Shown here in pieces: positions 47,476 to 55,784 of a stretch of 64,000 nucleotides of DNA (its first letter is position 1; each line of letters opens with the position of its first letter). Source of the DNA: Micromonospora polyrhachis (GTDB lineage: Bacteria; Actinomycetota; Actinomycetes; Mycobacteriales; Micromonosporaceae); assembly GCF_014203835.1 (NCBI RefSeq), contig NZ_JACHJW010000001.1, positions 372,001-436,000 of the forward strand. The letters run 5' to 3'. Under the pieces are notes generated by a model that was not told the origin of the DNA, searched no databases, and worked only from the letters and a program-made list of their open reading frames with translations. Both the position numbers and the translations under genes were made by a program.

Positions 47476-48665
47476 CAGGCAAACTCCACAATGGTCATCT
47501 CAGCGGCGGACGAGGTGCGGCTGGTGGTTTCGGGATAGAGCACGTCCGGGTCGCGGTAGCGGGCGACGGGCGGCAGTAGCACCCAGCCGCCGTCACCGGT
47601 GACTCGCAGCAGGCCGAGCTCGGTCAGGACCCGCTGCGCGTCGTCGAGGACGACCTGTGGGTCGGCTTTCTGCCGGTCGTTCATGTACGCACCCCGTGAG
47701 CGGATCAGGTCGTCGATCAGCTCGTCGACCAGGACCCGGGTCAGGTGGACCGTGCCGTCGTCGTGGCGGACGCCGTCGCGGCCGGCCTGGTCGGCGGCGA
47801 GCAGCGCGACCCAGTCCGCGGCTTTCGCCCGCGGCCAATCGGCGACCGTCGGTGGACGGCCGTCGCCGTCGTGGAGGACCAGCAGGATCCCTTCCTGTCG
47901 GGCCTCGATCGCACCGCCGGTCATCTGCGCCAGATAGCTGGCGTATCGGGACCGGTGTCGGCGCAGCGTGTCCGCGTCGGGGGGATCGAGGTCGGCGTAG
48001 AGCACTGCCGGGGTTTCGACCAGGGCCCGCAGTAGCCGGATCGTGCGGGTTGCGTCCGCGTTCGCCGGCTCCGGCTGCAACGCGGCGGCGAGCACGTCCG
48101 GGCTGGTCATCAGTAGGAGCGCGTCCCGGTCGACTTCGTAGCCGGCGCCGGGGCCGGACCCGTCCTCAGTCCATTCCTCCAGCATCTTCTCGTCGCTGGT
48201 CCGCCGGTTCAGCACACCCCAGCGGGCCAGCAGCGCCGCCGCGTCCCGCAGTTGCCGGCGCTCGGACTTGATGTCTGGGTCGTAGTGCGACACCTGCACG
48301 CCGGGGGCGGCACACACGTCACGGACCATGTCGGACAACCGTTGCAGGGTGACCGTCCCGGACACCTCCTCGCAGCACGCCGCGATCAGGCACATCAGCG
48401 CCAGCAGCCGCCGAGACGGGGCGTCCGACGGCCGGGGCGGAACGGTCGCCGTTCCGCCGACCGGTACCCGGATCAGTCGGGCCGCCTGACCGACCCGCTG
48501 GATCCGATACCCGAGCCGGCGCGCTGCCTCCGACAGCGGCTGCTGATGGCGAACCACCAGCCGGAGCAACTCCCGGTTCGTGGCAGGGGTGATCATCGGC
48601 TGGGCGAGCAGGCCGACGAACGCGTGCTGCGCCGCGACCTGCTGCGCCGACGTTCTGGCGCTCAT
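47475..48665 (-). CDS. jetB: Wadjet kleisin-associated subunit JetB (TIGR02678/DUF2398)
   Basis: The protein has 396 aa. It begins ARTSAQQVAAQHAFVGLLAQ and contains the typical winged-helix-rich layout of TIGR02678 proteins (RRLGYRIQRVGQAARLIRVP, AAALLARWGVLNRRTSDEKM). In SMC terms it corresponds to the MukE/KITE-like subunit that binds the kleisin JetA and DNA. Start ATG 48665 overlaps the jetA stop as ATGA, and its stop overlaps jetC, so stoichiometric production by coupling is expected. No defects are seen. Confidence 0.92.
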   Translation of the reverse strand: MSARTSAQQVAAQHAFVGLLAQPMITPATNRELLRLVVRHQQPLSEAARRLGYRIQRVGQAARLIRVPVGGTATVPPRPSDAPSRRLLALMCLIAACCEEVSGTVTLQRLSDMVRDVCAAPGVQVSHYDPDIKSERRQLRDAAALLARWGVLNRRTSDEKMLEEWTEDGSGPGAGYEVDRDALLLMTSPDVLAAALQPEPANADATRTIRLLRALVETPAVLYADLDPPDADTLRRHRSRYASYLAQMTGGAIEARQEGILLVLHDGDGRPPTVADWPRAKAADWVALLAADQAGRDGVRHDDGTVHLTRVLVDELIDDLIRSRGAYMNDRQKADPQVVLDDAQRVLTELGLLRVTGDGGWVLLPPVARYRDPDVLYPETTSRTSSAAEMTIVEFA

Positions 48666-50218
48666 CCGATGCTCCCGGTCGTGGTGGCGGAGATGTGCAA
48701 GATCAGATCCGGGTGCACGAGCCGGCCCGCCGGTGTGTGGATCACCGCGTCCACGCCGCCGGGAACCGGTTCGGCCCGCAACGACCAGCGGCCGTCCCCG
48801 GTGGTCGCGGTCCGCGTCCCGGCCGCCGCTGATCTGCCCCGCAGCATCGCGGTCAGGAACTGCAGCAGCAGCGTGGTCTCCGCCTCCGAGATCGGCGGCC
48901 AGTCCGACAACCGCATCCCCGAGCGGGCCATGACCGCCGCCTCGGTCTGTGCCGCCAAGGACTGCTGCGCCACCGCGTTCGCCCGCGCGATCTTCCGGTT
49001 GCCGGTGTTGTCGGCCAGCCGCGCCGGTGCCCCGGTCGTGCCGCGCGGGCCCTGCTTACGCAGCCGGGCTTCGACCGGCACCGTGTCGGATTCCCACCAT
49101 GACGACGCGGACGGGTTACCGGCCGGTGCCGGCGCCACCCCTGGCAGGTGCCGGGCCGCGTACAGGCCGGTCGCGTTGCACCACACCTGCCAGCCCGCCT
49201 CGTCATCGCCAGCGGCCTCAATCCGGGCCGCCAAAGCGAGCAGCTCGGCGCGCCGCGACATGTGCCCACCGATTGCGGCTAGAGTCCGCTGCCCACGCAA
49301 CAGCGGACCGATCGTGTCGCGCATCTGCCGCCGCAGCCGCCGGGCCTGACAGTCCGGGCCATCGAACCAGGAGCGCAGCGTCTCCAAGGTTTGCCGGTAC
49401 GTCCCGACCAGGTCCACGATCGCCGGGTCGTCGACGTTCGGCCCGAGCATGCGGGCCGCGACCGCCCGCCACACCCCGTCCGAGACCGCACTCAGTTCGT
49501 TCACCCGGCGGGTGATCGTCTCCGAATGCACGTCAACGCCGGCACCCCACATGTCGACGTACCGGCGCAGGGTCTCCTGCACCACCGTAATCTTGTCAAC
49601 GGTCGGTGTGCCGGCCAACGCGGACGCCAGCCGAGCCTGCCACCCGGCTGCAGCCCGCGCCATCGACTGGTGGGTATTCAAGATGATCGACCAGGCGTTC
49701 GCCGCCTCGCCCGGATCTGGTTCGGCGAGATCACGCAGCTGCGTCAGGTTCGCGGTCAACACGCCAGGTGCCAGCGTGGCCGCAGCCGCCGTCGCGGCGT
49801 CCTGCCCGAGAGTCGTAACCGCCTGATGCAGCTGCGCGGCGATTTCGGTCAGCTGGTACCGGTCCAAGTTCCGGATGAAGTCCGCGTCCCGCAGCGCTCG
49901 GTCCTGGAACCGGTCGACGACACCCCACCGCTCCAGGCTTGTCATCCGAGCCGGCAGGTCGAACCCGACCTCCTCGACCAGGGCGGGGTCCGCATCCGAG
50001 GCGGCCAGATGCGCCCGGATGAGGTCGGGAAGATCCGCAGCGGCGACACCGGTCAGAGTGTGCTGTTGCTGCGCGAGCAACACGTCGACTATCGCCCGGT
50101 ACTGGGCGGCGTACCTGCCCGGCGTCAGATAGCTGGCCTGCAGTAGGCCGCCGGGCATCCCGCCCAGCTGCCAGGCATCCGCGCCAGCGACGTCCTCCTC
50201 CGGACCCGTTCGCCGCAC
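48662..50218 (-). CDS. jetA: Wadjet kleisin subunit JetA (TIGR02677/DUF2397)
   Basis: The protein has 518 aa. It matches the TIGR02677 family: LQASYLTPGRYAAQYRAIVD near the start, AWSIILNTHQSMARAAAGWQ in the middle, and an Arg-rich segment DCQARRLRRQMRDTIGPLLR. It acts as the kleisin (MukF-like) that bridges the JetC heads. The GTG start at 50218 has AGAGGAG seven bases upstream. It is the first gene of the operon; the 240-base region 50219-50459 should contain the promoter, but I see no confident element. Confidence 0.92.
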   Translation of the reverse strand: MRRTGPEEDVAGADAWQLGGMPGGLLQASYLTPGRYAAQYRAIVDVLLAQQQHTLTGVAAADLPDLIRAHLAASDADPALVEEVGFDLPARMTSLERWGVVDRFQDRALRDADFIRNLDRYQLTEIAAQLHQAVTTLGQDAATAAAATLAPGVLTANLTQLRDLAEPDPGEAANAWSIILNTHQSMARAAAGWQARLASALAGTPTVDKITVVQETLRRYVDMWGAGVDVHSETITRRVNELSAVSDGVWRAVAARMLGPNVDDPAIVDLVGTYRQTLETLRSWFDGPDCQARRLRRQMRDTIGPLLRGQRTLAAIGGHMSRRAELLALAARIEAAGDDEAGWQVWCNATGLYAARHLPGVAPAPAGNPSASSWWESDTVPVEARLRKQGPRGTTGAPARLADNTGNRKIARANAVAQQSLAAQTEAAVMARSGMRLSDWPPISEAETTLLLQFLTAMLRGRSAAAGTRTATTGDGRWSLRAEPVPGGVDAVIHTPAGRLVHPDLILHISATTTGSIG

Positions 50219-50459
50219 CCGCGAACTCCTCTCAGCGCCGGACCATTCCCCGTCTGCCCAAGCGCTTCACACGACAGCGCCGTCCCGGCCGGGGCCCGCA
50301 GCATATGCGAACCGTCCGACACCTTGACCAGGCGGCATCCCTTCGAGTAACCGGTTCGTCACCATCCCAAAGTTGACATCGCGGGAACAACTCCCGGTTC
50401 CAGGGCATCTCCGCGAGCGAGCTGGCCAGTCAACTCGTCATGGTCGGCATGGCCAGCGG

Positions 50460-50873
50460 TCAGGTGGTTTCGGGGAAGTGAGGCTGTTTGCCGCCATTCT
50501 TAAGGAAGGTGGCTGCTATCTGTATGGCCGTTGCGGGCCGGAGCCGTAGGTTCTCGGCGCCGCATTCGGTGGGTATCCCGCCGAGGTCGAAGCTGATGTC
50601 CTCGTCGGGTGTCTGGACTGTCGGGTCGTTGAGGTAGCCGCCGTCATCGGCGATGTGTACCGCAAAGGCGTGGGTGGGGTGGCCGAGCCCGATCTGCAGG
50701 CCGGGTGGCAGTTCATCGGGATCGTCGGTGGTGTCGCTGAAGATGGTGACCGCGACGGGCTCACCGGCCTGATGGATCTCGTGGAGAAGTGCCTCCAGGA
50801 CAGCGGGGTCGGTCACGTCGGTCTCGTGGTTGTCGCGGTGGTCGCCTCGGTCGTATGCCCACGTGGCCTTCAT
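50460..50873 (-). CDS. Imm1-family immunity protein for the deaminase toxin
   Basis: The protein has 137 aa. VLEALLHEIHQAGEPVAVTI, then DELPPGLQIGLGHPTHAFAV, HIADDGGYLNDPTVQ and a C-terminal RPATAIQIAATFLKNGGKQP fit the Imm1 family, which includes DddI, the inhibitor of the DNA deaminase DddA. The ATG at 50873 overlaps the toxin stop (ATGA), confirming a toxin-immunity pair; AAAGG lies upstream. The extra codons upstream to 50915 lie in the toxin gene. The role is to bind and block the toxin in the producing cell's cytoplasm. Confidence 0.85.
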   Translation of the reverse strand: MKATWAYDRGDHRDNHETDVTDPAVLEALLHEIHQAGEPVAVTIFSDTTDDPDELPPGLQIGLGHPTHAFAVHIADDGGYLNDPTVQTPDEDISFDLGGIPTECGAENLRLRPATAIQIAATFLKNGGKQPHFPETT

Positions 50874-51352
50874 GCGATCGCCTTTCCGTTGCCTAGGTAG
50901 GTGCGCCAGAGACATACCTGATCGTCATCATCGCGTACGTACACGCTCAGCTGTGCGCTGGCGGGCAAAAGCCGGGAGAGGATCTTCTCGCATCCGTAGG
51001 GCTCGTAGTCGCACGGCGGGTTGTTCGTCAACACCTCGGCATGCATGACCTGGTCGCGGCGCATCCGGGCGGCGAGTTTGGCCTCCAAGTGGTCGGTCGT
51101 GGTGGCGATGAGTTTGTAGGCCGGCTTGAGATCGGCAGCGGCGGCGGGGTCCCGGCCGGATCTCATGGGTATCCGCTCACCGTTGATCAGCGCCACACCG
51201 GATGTGGGGTCCTTCGCCTGTCGTCGAGGCAGATCGCGGGCGGCCTCTGTCAGCCAGCCAGGGAGCCACTCCGGCGGATTCGGTGCGCGCGTGAGGTTCG
51301 CGGCGCCGTCGCGCGTAGCGGGCGGCCGGCTCGCGCCGCCGCCCGCAGCCAT
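50870..51352 (-). CDS. SCP1.201/DddA-like cytidine deaminase toxin domain
   Basis: The frame has 160 codons. The deaminase core shows the zinc and catalytic motif HLEAKLAARMRRD (HxE), then AEVLTNNPPCDYEPYGCEKI (PC-x6-C) and LLPASAQLSVYV, the SCP1.201 pattern. Such toxins deaminate cytosine, some in double-stranded DNA. Upstream is a linker with EWLPGWLTEAARDLPRR and a GERIPMRSG-type strand. It overlaps the larger N-terminal frame (51250-51876) in a different phase, so it may be translated separately from ATG 51352 or be the C-terminal part of one protein through a frameshift. Imm1 follows with ATGA overlap. Confidence 0.85.
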   Translation of the reverse strand: MAAGGGASRPPATRDGAANLTRAPNPPEWLPGWLTEAARDLPRRQAKDPTSGVALINGERIPMRSGRDPAAAADLKPAYKLIATTTDHLEAKLAARMRRDQVMHAEVLTNNPPCDYEPYGCEKILSRLLPASAQLSVYVRDDDDQVCLWRTYLGNGKAIA

Positions 51353-51876
51353 TTTCCCACGTCACCGACTTGCCGGGCCTGCGCAAGTGCCGCTTCGACA
51401 CGGTGCCGCGCCTGGTTTCCTCGGGCGCTGACGGCCGAGAGCCCTTGGCTGAGCTGATGCAGGCGCGCCAGTGTCGGGCCGGGTTGGCCTCCCCGCAGCG
51501 CCACTGTGACGAGCCGCTGAGCCTCCTCGATCCCGCCTGCCGCCGCCGCGACTTCGGCATTGACCCGGGAGAGGACGGTCAGCAGCGGCGCGAGGGCGCT
51601 GATCGTCTCCTGAGGTGACGGTTGTTGCGCAACGCTGGCGACCGGGCGCGTTGCCTCCCCCAGGATTGCGCCGATCGCTGTCAGCCGTGCGCGGGCTCGC
51701 CCGACCACCTCGCCCACCTGCGCCAGCCCCGCCGCGATACCCGCGAAGCCGACCGCGACGGCCCGAGCGGCGATTTGCGCGATGACCTGCTCGGCCGCAG
51801 CAGCCTGCCGCTGCGCCGCGCCGACAACTGCGGTCATCGCGCGCAGGTCGTCACTGATGCTGTCGGTCAGCGACAC
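51250..51876 (-). CDS. N-terminal (delivery) part of the deaminase toxin, DUF6244-like
   Basis: The frame has 208 codons from GTG 51876, with GGTAGGAG upstream. The product is almost entirely helical and Ala-rich (LRAMTAVVGAAQRQAAAAEQ, VIAQIAARAVAVGFAGIAAG), like the N-terminal WXG-type or DUF6244 helper regions found before toxin tips in Micromonospora relatives. Its last 35 codons (from about GDVGKW) overlap the deaminase frame in another phase and look non-coding (RATAPRTSRAHRIRRSGSLA). This suggests that the natural product continues into the deaminase and that a frameshift, real or from sequencing, separates them. Confidence 0.6.
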   Translation of the reverse strand: MSLTDSISDDLRAMTAVVGAAQRQAAAAEQVIAQIAARAVAVGFAGIAAGLAQVGEVVGRARARLTAIGAILGEATRPVASVAQQPSPQETISALAPLLTVLSRVNAEVAAAAGGIEEAQRLVTVALRGGQPGPTLARLHQLSQGLSAVSARGNQARHRVEAALAQARQVGDVGKWLRAAARAGRPLRATAPRTSRAHRIRRSGSLAG

Positions 51877-51923
51877 CGGCTCCTACCTCATCCTGACGCT
51901 GCTGTTGAACGGTGACAGTCTAA

Positions 51924-52610
51924 AGCGAGCACTACGCCCGTAATCCTGTCAGCCAGGCACTCCAACGAATCGACCGCATCTTCAAGGACCGCCGGACCAT
52001 CGACTCGTCGACCCCCATCTCCGGAACCACCGCAGGGATCTCGCGACTGGCAAACGCGCTCGGCTCGTTGCTCGATACCCAGGCCGGGGGCACCGACTCC
52101 CGCATCCCGGCTCCGGGGAACACTGCAACACCACGCCCACCGGCTCCGGCGGGAGCGGGGACACCTGGAACAGCGCACGCCGGTACGCCCGCACCCTGCG
52201 GCATCAACACGAACGGCTGGGGGAACCGGCAGGGGTCTCCTGGTCGCGCTCCGGGCTCCGCACGAGGCTTGAGCTTCAGGTTCCATCCGCGGCCACGGCC
52301 AACGGTGCTACCCGACGGCAGACGCGCCGTCGAGTTCGACATCGACCTCGCGAAGCGCCCCGACAACGGCGAAGGCCTCATGCTCATCGCTCAGCCGCTG
52401 GTCGCGGTGGTGGACGGGGCACCGGAAGCGGCCGACGAGACCACACCGGTCGAGGTGCTGCACTGGCGGAACCGGGACACCCGCGCCCTGACACCCGGCC
52501 CGTGCCTGACGCTCGCCGCCGATCCGCCGGAACACTGGACCGTCACCCTGACACAACCCATCGACGCTGCCGTTACTCTACGCATTCGACAGGAGGCGAC
52601 GCAGGGGTGA
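51924..52610 (+). pseudogene. 3' remnant of a larger gene, first of a three-gene operon
   Basis: The frame is open from the TAA at 51921 and reads EHYARNPVSQALQRIDRIFK, then DRRTIDSSTPISG, a Pro-rich linker, and LSFRFHPRPRPTVLPDGRRA and TVTLTQPIDAAVTLRIRQ. The first codons already look like the middle of a protein (the YARNP...QRIDRI phrase suggests the end of an ATPase-type domain), so the 5' part was removed at the junction near 51920, beside the divergent toxin gene. A TTG at 52068 could allow a shorter product. The stop overlaps the next gene as GTGA. Confidence 0.55.
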
Positions 52611-53497
52611 CCGCGCCCATCAGCACCGGCTACCTGACCCCGTTCGAGGAGCGGATCCGGTCCGTGGCCGTTACCCTCACCGGCCTGCACGGCCTGCCCG
52701 TCTCAGAAGGCGAATCGGTTCCCGACTGGGACTACTTCACCGACCTCAATACGACCTGGACAGCCCACGTCGACCTCCCCGGTGTGCTACAGGACTGCGG
52801 TCTGTCTGCCGCCACCGCCTTGAGTTGTGTTCTCACCTGGTACAGCAGTAGCACCAACCGTCGTGGCAACTCACCACCAGTCATACTCGTCGACGGTGAG
52901 AACCTGATGACCGCGATGGTCCCGGGTACCGAGGTCGGTGGGACTCTCACCATCACCGCACGCATCGTCCTGGCCGTACCGGATTCCGCACCGCTCTCTC
53001 CGCTGGCACCCAACCTGCCCAGCGCCATCCTGTGGCAGGACCGACGACGCTTCAGGCTGGAAGGCGGCGGCAGCCGGTTCCCTGTCGTGGGTACCAGCTT
53101 CGCCGAGAGCGGACTGGCCGAAGGCCGCCGCTCCCTGTGGTACCTCTCCTGCACCCCGGATCTGGACGCATCCGACACCGGAAGCATCCGGCTGTACCTC
53201 AACACCGACCATCCCGCGATCATCAGCATGCTGCAGCATCCGGAGGCGAAGGACTCGATGACCCTCTCCGAGATGCTCCGACACGACGTCCTCCGTCAGC
53301 TCATCCATACAGCGCTACGTTGCGAGGATCTCCAGGACAGCCACGACTACGGCGAAGGGACCCTCGGAGAACTGTTCGTCAACCTCATCCGCCGGTACTT
53401 CCCCGACCGGTCCCTGTCTGACCTGCGCAGCCAACACGACAACGACCCAGGTGAGCTCGAGGCCGTCCTCCAAGGCCTCGACGAGGTCCTCGTATGA
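52607..53497 (+). CDS. hypothetical protein, second gene of the operon
   Basis: The protein has 296 aa from GTG 52607, which overlaps the previous stop (GTGA). It is soluble, without signal or membrane segments: YLTPFEERIRSVAVTLTGLH, ILVDGENLMTAMVPGTEVGG, RFRLEGGGSRFPVVG, and a C-terminal LGELFVNLIRRYFPDRSLSD. I do not recognise a family. Coupling to the next gene (ATGA at 53494) shows they work together. Its position in a defence-rich island suggests a phage-defence or restriction accessory, but this is inference from context only. Confidence 0.65.
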   Translation: MTAPISTGYLTPFEERIRSVAVTLTGLHGLPVSEGESVPDWDYFTDLNTTWTAHVDLPGVLQDCGLSAATALSCVLTWYSSSTNRRGNSPPVILVDGENLMTAMVPGTEVGGTLTITARIVLAVPDSAPLSPLAPNLPSAILWQDRRRFRLEGGGSRFPVVGTSFAESGLAEGRRSLWYLSCTPDLDASDTGSIRLYLNTDHPAIISMLQHPEAKDSMTLSEMLRHDVLRQLIHTALRCEDLQDSHDYGEGTLGELFVNLIRRYFPDRSLSDLRSQHDNDPGELEAVLQGLDEVLV

Positions 53498-54267
53498 GCC
53501 CTCTCCAGGTCTACCCGCGCCTACCTGCACATGTCGCCGAGCAGCGGTTGGCTGCCCACACCGGCCAGGCCGTCGAGGATCTGCGTCGGCTGTCCGCCAC
53601 CACCGACCTGCGCGCCAGCTGGTACCCGACCGCGCCGTACCGGGTGGCGGAGAACGACCTCCGAACTCTGCAGGAGACCGTCCGCGCTATCTCTGCAGAG
53701 GCAGGCTGGCCGGCGCCTCCGACGAAGACGAAGGGCACCGCCTTCGACCGGAAGCTGGCACCGGCCCTGTACCGCCAGATGGCCATCGTGCCTGCCGACG
53801 CGGCCAGCGAGGACGTATGGTCATTCCTCAGTCTGGTCCTACTGCCGGACATCGCATTCTGGCGGTGGCCCAACGAGCAACGCCGCCCAGGATACGAACG
53901 CATCATCGGACGCCCCCGCAACGTTTTCCGACGTCTGTGGACCCGGATCCACAGCCTGGGAGAGGACCTGGGCGCCCAGCTCTACGAAGACGAGGCCGTC
54001 GCCATCCTCGAACGTCCCACACTGGGCGCGCATCCACGTGTCGCCCGCGCTATAGCCCAGGGCCATCTGGGCATGGCCGGCGAATCCGGCACCGCACGGA
54101 CCGAGATTCTACGGATCACCGCACGCAGACTCCGACGGCTGGCCGTCGTGGTCAGCCTCGAAACGCTCGATGATGCCCAACTCGCGGATCTCGTAGAGAG
54201 ATACACGAAGGAAGCCATCGACCAGTCGCGGTCCCCAACCGACCAGGTCCTGTCTCGCGGATCATGA
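53494..54267 (+). CDS. DUF6339-like protein, third gene of the operon
   Basis: The protein has 257 aa. It contains ALYRQMAIVPADAASEDVWS, FLSLVLLPDIAFWRWPNE, GYERIIGRPRNVFRRLWTRI and EDEAVAILERPTLGAHPRVA, the pattern of the DUF6339 family, whose members end operons that also encode helicases, GHKL ATPases or DNA methyltransferases in actinomycetes. Molecular function is unknown. ATG 53494 overlaps the previous stop. The region 54268-54616 after it holds no gene I can support. Confidence 0.65.
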   Translation: MSPLQVYPRLPAHVAEQRLAAHTGQAVEDLRRLSATTDLRASWYPTAPYRVAENDLRTLQETVRAISAEAGWPAPPTKTKGTAFDRKLAPALYRQMAIVPADAASEDVWSFLSLVLLPDIAFWRWPNEQRRPGYERIIGRPRNVFRRLWTRIHSLGEDLGAQLYEDEAVAILERPTLGAHPRVARAIAQGHLGMAGESGTARTEILRITARRLRRLAVVVSLETLDDAQLADLVERYTKEAIDQSRSPTDQVLSRGS

Positions 54268-54616
54268 GTGTCGTTCGTCGGGGCTGGTATGGCGCGAGGA
54301 ATCGGCACTAGCGAATCCCAGTACCCGGTGGGATGCTCTGGTAAAACCAGCGAGCCGAGCCGCGAGTACTTCAGTCCATCTTCGGCTCCGGATCGACCGC
54401 CGGCAGCCGGACGGCAGGCACTCGCTACCGCGGGCTGGGCACGGAGCACTCCGGCAGCCCTCGACTCCGAGCAGACGTCCGCCGACGGTTAGGGTGAGCT
54501 CGGGACTGATGTTCTCCAAGCTACCGGGTGGCCTCAGAGCGATCGGGACAAGGACGCGGAAAGCCTTCCATCCCGGCCAGGTCAACGAGGGTGACAGGAT
54601 TGTGGAACCTCGCAGG

Positions 54617-54775
54617 CTAGGACAGGCGCGGCCGGCCACGGATCTGCCGGCGCAGGACGGCTACCTCATGCCGCAGCGCGAGGACCTCGGCCATCAGCGC
54701 TTTGTCACTGCGGATCAGCAATCCCAGTCCGGTGAACAGGCGATCACCCCCCAGATACAGCAGCCGTACGACCAT
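54617..54775 (-). pseudogene. N-terminal fragment of an integrase-type transposase
   Basis: The frame has 52 codons: [20 protein letters not shown], then [20 protein letters not shown] and [11 protein letters not shown]. The phrase [15 protein letters not shown] is characteristic of the start of actinomycete transposases with an integrase core, but the catalytic domain is absent because the fragment stops at 54617. It directly abuts the IS1182 fragment. Confidence 0.65.
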
Positions 54776-54811
54776 GCCGACGATGGTCAGCCCGATTGAA
54801 GAAACGCCAGT

Positions 54812-55381
54812 TCACAGTCTGTGCGATAGGTTTTGGCGCGCTACAGCGGTTGCGGCGATGGCCTCCAGCGCCGCGCGTAGTGTCTCACCGACCAGTTCGA
54901 GGCGTTCCAGGCTGCGGACCGCGCCAAGCACATGGGTCGAGTCGGTACGTGCTCGTCCGCCCGGCGTGAGCAGCTCCGCTGTCTTGAGTCGGTCGAGCAC
55001 CGAATCGGACAGTAGCGCCTCGGTGCAGCCGGATTCGACCAGACGGCCCCGAAACTCCGACAGCACCGAAGAGTCGAATCCCTGATCGGTCAGTTCCAGT
55101 CCCAGCAGGTACTTCCAGTCAGTCCGACCGCGAACCGCATCGGCGGCCTGCGCATCGGTCAGCCCTTCGACGAACTGCAGGACACTGACGATCGCCAGCA
55201 TTCCCGGCGATTCGGCCGGCCGGCCACGCCCGGAGAACAGGCCGGCGAACGCCTCGTCGGTAAACAGCGGACCGAGCACGTCGCGCACCCGCATGCAGAA
55301 CGTCGCGTTCGGAAACGCCGCCCACGCCACCCGCGCGGTCTCCACAGGTATCCCACGATCCGCACGCGGCCGCAACGACAT
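54812..55381 (-). pseudogene. IS1182-family transposase, N-terminal part only
   Basis: From ATG 55381 the frame gives 189 aa: RVRDVLGPLFTDEAFAGLF, RGRPAESPGMLAIVSVLQFV, then VRGRTDWKYLLGLELTDQGF and DSSVLSEFRGRLVESG, and finally RTDSTHVLGAVRSLERLELV with the first catalytic Asp (TDSTHV). A full protein has about 500 residues, so the rest was lost where it meets the fragment at 54775. The flank 55382-55784 carries no gene; a minus-strand reading PVLAELIEAAAEATIKLAPL at 55630-55730 looks like the tail of an unrelated gene. Confidence 0.85.
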
Positions 55382-55784
55382 CTCCACCACTCCAGACCAT
55401 CGAACCCTGCCGTCTGTCGACAACAGCGTCCGAACCCAGAGCCGACCAGCCCGGCAGCGACACGCGACGAATTCGCCAGCAGAGTCCGAGCAGGCCGCTC
55501 AGCAGCGGTGCGTCCTGGAAGAACAGGTAGCCCAAGCCCGTACGACGGCTCCTAACCACCATCGCGGACCGACACTCCGAAGTCCCGGCTATCAGCCAGC
55601 GAGAACCCGGTTCGCGCAGGGTTACGCCGCCTCGGACGGTTCGGGCAGGGGGGCGAGCTTGATCGTCGCCTCGGCCGCGGCCTCGATCAACTCCGCCAGA
55701 ACCGGGGTACAGGTGCCGGCGGTCATCTTGTAGGAGAAGCCGCCGAGGGCCGTCCCGGCCACCGCTCCTCAGGGAAGGAGTCCC

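Noticed and set aside
54268-54492. 74-codon plus-strand frame after the DUF6339-like gene
   Set aside because: No ribosome binding site and no protein-like pattern.
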